Source: UBA1757 sp045627385 (GTDB lineage: Bacteria; Bacteroidota; Bacteroidia; Bacteroidales; UBA1402). Taken from it: DNA of 64,000 nt. A program made the position numbers and the translations under genes. The stretch spans positions 14,954 to 78,953 of the forward strand of contig JAZQNO010000020.1 in assembly GCA_045627385.1 (NCBI GenBank). The letters run 5' to 3'. Under the pieces are notes generated by a model. The model did no database searches, had not been told where the DNA came from, and saw nothing but the letters and a program-made list of their open reading frames with translations. Positions 62,358-64,000 of the stretch are shown one piece after another (within the stretch, counting starts at the first letter, position 1; every line of letters begins with the position of its first letter).

Positions 62358-62999
62358 ATGGCTATAGCGTTTCAATACAATAAAATGTCGATGCAGGGGC
62401 TTGAGAAGCAGCTCAAGATACGCGAACGCTCTCTTCCGACCATCAAGAACAAGGAGAGTGCGCTGCGGCTTGAAGTCAAGCGGGCCAAGGACGAGGAAAA
62501 GGTCCTGGCCCGTCGCCTCGAGGACGAAATCGTCCGCTACGAGGGGATGCATGCTCTCTGGAACGAATTCGACGGGTCGCTCATCGCGGTCAAGGATGTG
62601 TGCCTGTCCACCCGTAAGGTGGCCGGCGTGCGCATTCCGCAGCTGGATGATGTCGTATTCGAATTGAAACCGTATAACATGTTCAATGCTCCGAAATGGT
62701 ATGCCGACGGTATCGACCGTCTGAAGGAACTGGCCCGTATGGGCATCGAGCACGATTTCTGTGTGAACAAGCTTGGTCTGCTCGAATATGCCCGCAAGAA
62801 AATCACCCAGAAGGTGAACCTTTTCGAGAAGGTGCAGATTCCCGGCTATCAGGATGCCATCCGGAAAATCAAACGTTATATGGAAGACGAAGAGAATCTG
62901 TCGAAATCTTCTCAGAAGATCGTCAAGACCCGCCAGGCGGCTGCAAAGGCTGCTGAAGAGGCTGCTTTGGCAGCCGGAGGAAAGGAGGTCAGCCTATGA
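62358..62999 (+). CDS. atpD: V/A-type ATP synthase subunit D
   Basis: Central rotor-shaft subunit, 213 residues. N- and C-terminal long helices form the antiparallel coiled coil (KQLKIRERSLPTIKNKESAL near the start, KSSQKIVKTRQAAAKAAEEA near the end) with a small middle part (FELKPYNMFNAPKWYADGID). The last codons contain an AAAGGAGGT that is well placed for the next gene, and the stop overlaps atpI in ATGA. Confidence 0.92.
   Translation: MAIAFQYNKMSMQGLEKQLKIRERSLPTIKNKESALRLEVKRAKDEEKVLARRLEDEIVRYEGMHALWNEFDGSLIAVKDVCLSTRKVAGVRIPQLDDVVFELKPYNMFNAPKWYADGIDRLKELARMGIEHDFCVNKLGLLEYARKKITQKVNLFEKVQIPGYQDAIRKIKRYMEDEENLSKSSQKIVKTRQAAAKAAEEAALAAGGKEVSL
62981..62989 (+). promoter_or_regulatory. 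Strong Shine-Dalgarno sequence before atpI
   Basis: AAAGGAGGT with a 6-base spacer to the ATG at 62996. Other genes in the window lack any recognisable Shine-Dalgarno, so this one is unusual. It lies inside atpD codons (Gly-Lys-Glu-Val), so chance is possible. Confidence 0.5.
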
Positions 63000-64000
63000 T
63001 CGTCCCGATGAAGAAATACAGTTTTCTGGTGTTCCACGCCGTTTATGGAGATTTTCTTTCCAAGTTGCGTGAGGCCGGTGTGCTCCATGTGAAAGAGCGT
63101 GAGGCCGATTTGAGCGCCAATCCCGAACTTCAGCGGCATCTCGATGAGAGCCGCCGTCTGAAAGCTATGCTGAAAGCGCTGAATGCCCTGGTGGTCAAAG
63201 ACGATGTTCTGTCGGCGGCCGATCCCAAGGCCGACGGCCTGGCCATTCTCTCTTCGCTGGAATCTCTCCAGCAGCAGAAGGCCGACCTGCAGCTTCAGAT
63301 GCAGGCCTTGCAAAAGGAACTGGACCAGACTTCGGTCTGGGGAGATTTCGACTGGGAACTGATCGCTCGTCTGCAGGAAGCCGGTTGTCGCACCGATTTT
63401 TTCTGCTGCAGCCAGACGGCATACCGTGAAGAGTGGGAGAGCCTGTATCACGCCCGAAAGGTGAACGAGGTCTCCGGCTCTGTCTATTTCGTCACTTTCA
63501 CTTCCGGAGCTGCAGCGCCCGAGCTTTCCGCGGACCGCGTGCGCATGTCGGACCGTTCGCTCTCGCAACTGCGGGATGCCATGGCCGACAGACAGCGGGA
63601 GGCGGAACGTCTCGACCGCTCGATGCACGAGGCTGCCCTGCAGCATATCCGTACGCTCGAACTGACCGAAGACCGCGTTCAGGACGAATTTTCACTGACC
63701 AAGGTCATCTCCGATACGGAAAAGACCGCCGGCGACAAAGTGATGCTTCTCGAAGGCTTTGTGCCTGAGGACTGCGAAGCCGAACTGCTGGCTTTCCTGG
63801 AAGGTTCGGATGTCTACTACCAGTGTGAAAATGCTGTCATGGAAGATGCCGATGTGCCCATCAAACTGAAGAACGGCAAATTCGGACGTCTGTTCGAACC
63901 GCTCACCAAGCTTTATTCGCTGCCCAACTACGGCGAGTTGGATCCTACCACGGCATTCGCTCCCTTCTTTACGCTTTTCTTCGGTCTCTGCCTGGGAGAC
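62996..64000 (+). CDS. atpI: V/A-type ATP synthase subunit I, C-terminus cut by window edge
   Basis: Membrane stator subunit that carries the ion half-channels. 335 codons are in the window; the frame runs out at base 64000. The visible part is the cytoplasmic N-terminal half (MIVPMKKYSFLVFHAVYGDF, coiled-coil segments about 90-230, LLEGFVPEDCEAELLAFLEG) and the start of the membrane part, PNYGELDPTTAFAPFFTLFF, which is diagnostic of subunit I. ATGA overlap with atpD. The proteolipid subunit K gene is expected just downstream, outside the window. Confidence 0.93.
   Translation, partial: MIVPMKKYSFLVFHAVYGDFLSKLREAGVLHVKEREADLSANPELQRHLDESRRLKAMLKALNALVVKDDVLSAADPKADGLAILSSLESLQQQKADLQLQMQALQKELDQTSVWGDFDWELIARLQEAGCRTDFFCCSQTAYREEWESLYHARKVNEVSGSVYFVTFTSGAAAPELSADRVRMSDRSLSQLRDAMADRQREAERLDRSMHEAALQHIRTLELTEDRVQDEFSLTKVISDTEKTAGDKVMLLEGFVPEDCEAELLAFLEGSDVYYQCENAVMEDADVPIKLKNGKFGRLFEPLTKLYSLPNYGELDPTTAFAPFFTLFFGLCLGD

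Noticed and set aside
1..64000. CRISPR arrays, insertion sequences, attachment sites or prophage genes
   Set aside because: No repeated spacer pattern, transposase, integrase or terminal inverted repeat was seen on either strand.

Overview
The window is a stretch of a Bacteroidales (phylum Bacteroidota) chromosome with a fairly GC-rich base composition. The evidence is two SusC/SusD pairs, FAS1 lipoproteins, an outer-membrane putative porin, proteins with Type IX secretion-like C-terminal sorting domains, a DUF6913 protein, the gene order rsfS-ftsH-cdsA, and a V/A-type ATPase operon containing DUF2764. Start codons usually lack a Shine-Dalgarno sequence, and many genes are preceded by the Bacteroidales -7 element TAnnTTTG, sometimes with a -33 TTTG. 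I cannot name the genus. There is no integrase, transposase, CRISPR array or prophage gene, and no stretch over 300 bases lacks a gene.

Layout. 1-3032 (minus): FKBP-type prolyl isomerase, chorismate synthase and the N-terminal half of a dipeptidyl-peptidase III lipoprotein, tightly spaced. 3120-11946 (plus): putative porin, NAD-dependent DNA ligase, DUF6913 protein, then dapA-pheT-yebC, closed by a bidirectional terminator shared with tRNA-Cys. 12006-15615: tRNA-Cys, a small winged-helix protein, a SPOR lipoprotein, folC, mltG and tRNA-Ser with its own promoter and terminator. 15663-20216 (minus): one large secreted protein with parallel beta-helix regions and a Type IX-like C-terminus. 20314-27612 (plus): ruvX, def, a TPR protein, a PL1 pectate lyase and a CotH-kinase-family protein, the last two overlapping by 4 bases. 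27614-28657 (minus): type I asparaginase. 28760-35820 (plus): a compact sugar locus (GH31, sodium/solute symporter, secreted GH2).

35846-42808 (minus): read in transcription order, dnaG; then rsfS-ftsH-cdsA; then an ECF sigma factor, a small single-pass membrane protein (probable anti-sigma factor) and a Spy/CpxP-like periplasmic protein. 42963-57655 (plus): a six-gene operon arranged FAS1-SusC-SusD-FAS1-SusC-SusD with one promoter in front, one terminator behind and no enzyme gene. 57789-64000 (plus): the V/A-type ATPase operon E-DUF2764-A-B-D-I, cut by the window edge in subunit I.

What stands out. The doubled FAS1-SusCD operon is the best candidate for an under-described system: two outer-membrane import complexes, each preceded by a multi-FAS1 surface lipoprotein and without any glycan-degrading enzyme. 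Next are the translationally coupled pectate lyase-CotH kinase pair, the large Type IX cargo with an embedded amidotransferase-like domain, the SusCD-independent GH31-symporter-GH2 locus, and back-to-back divergent promoters whose -7 and -33 positions overlap.
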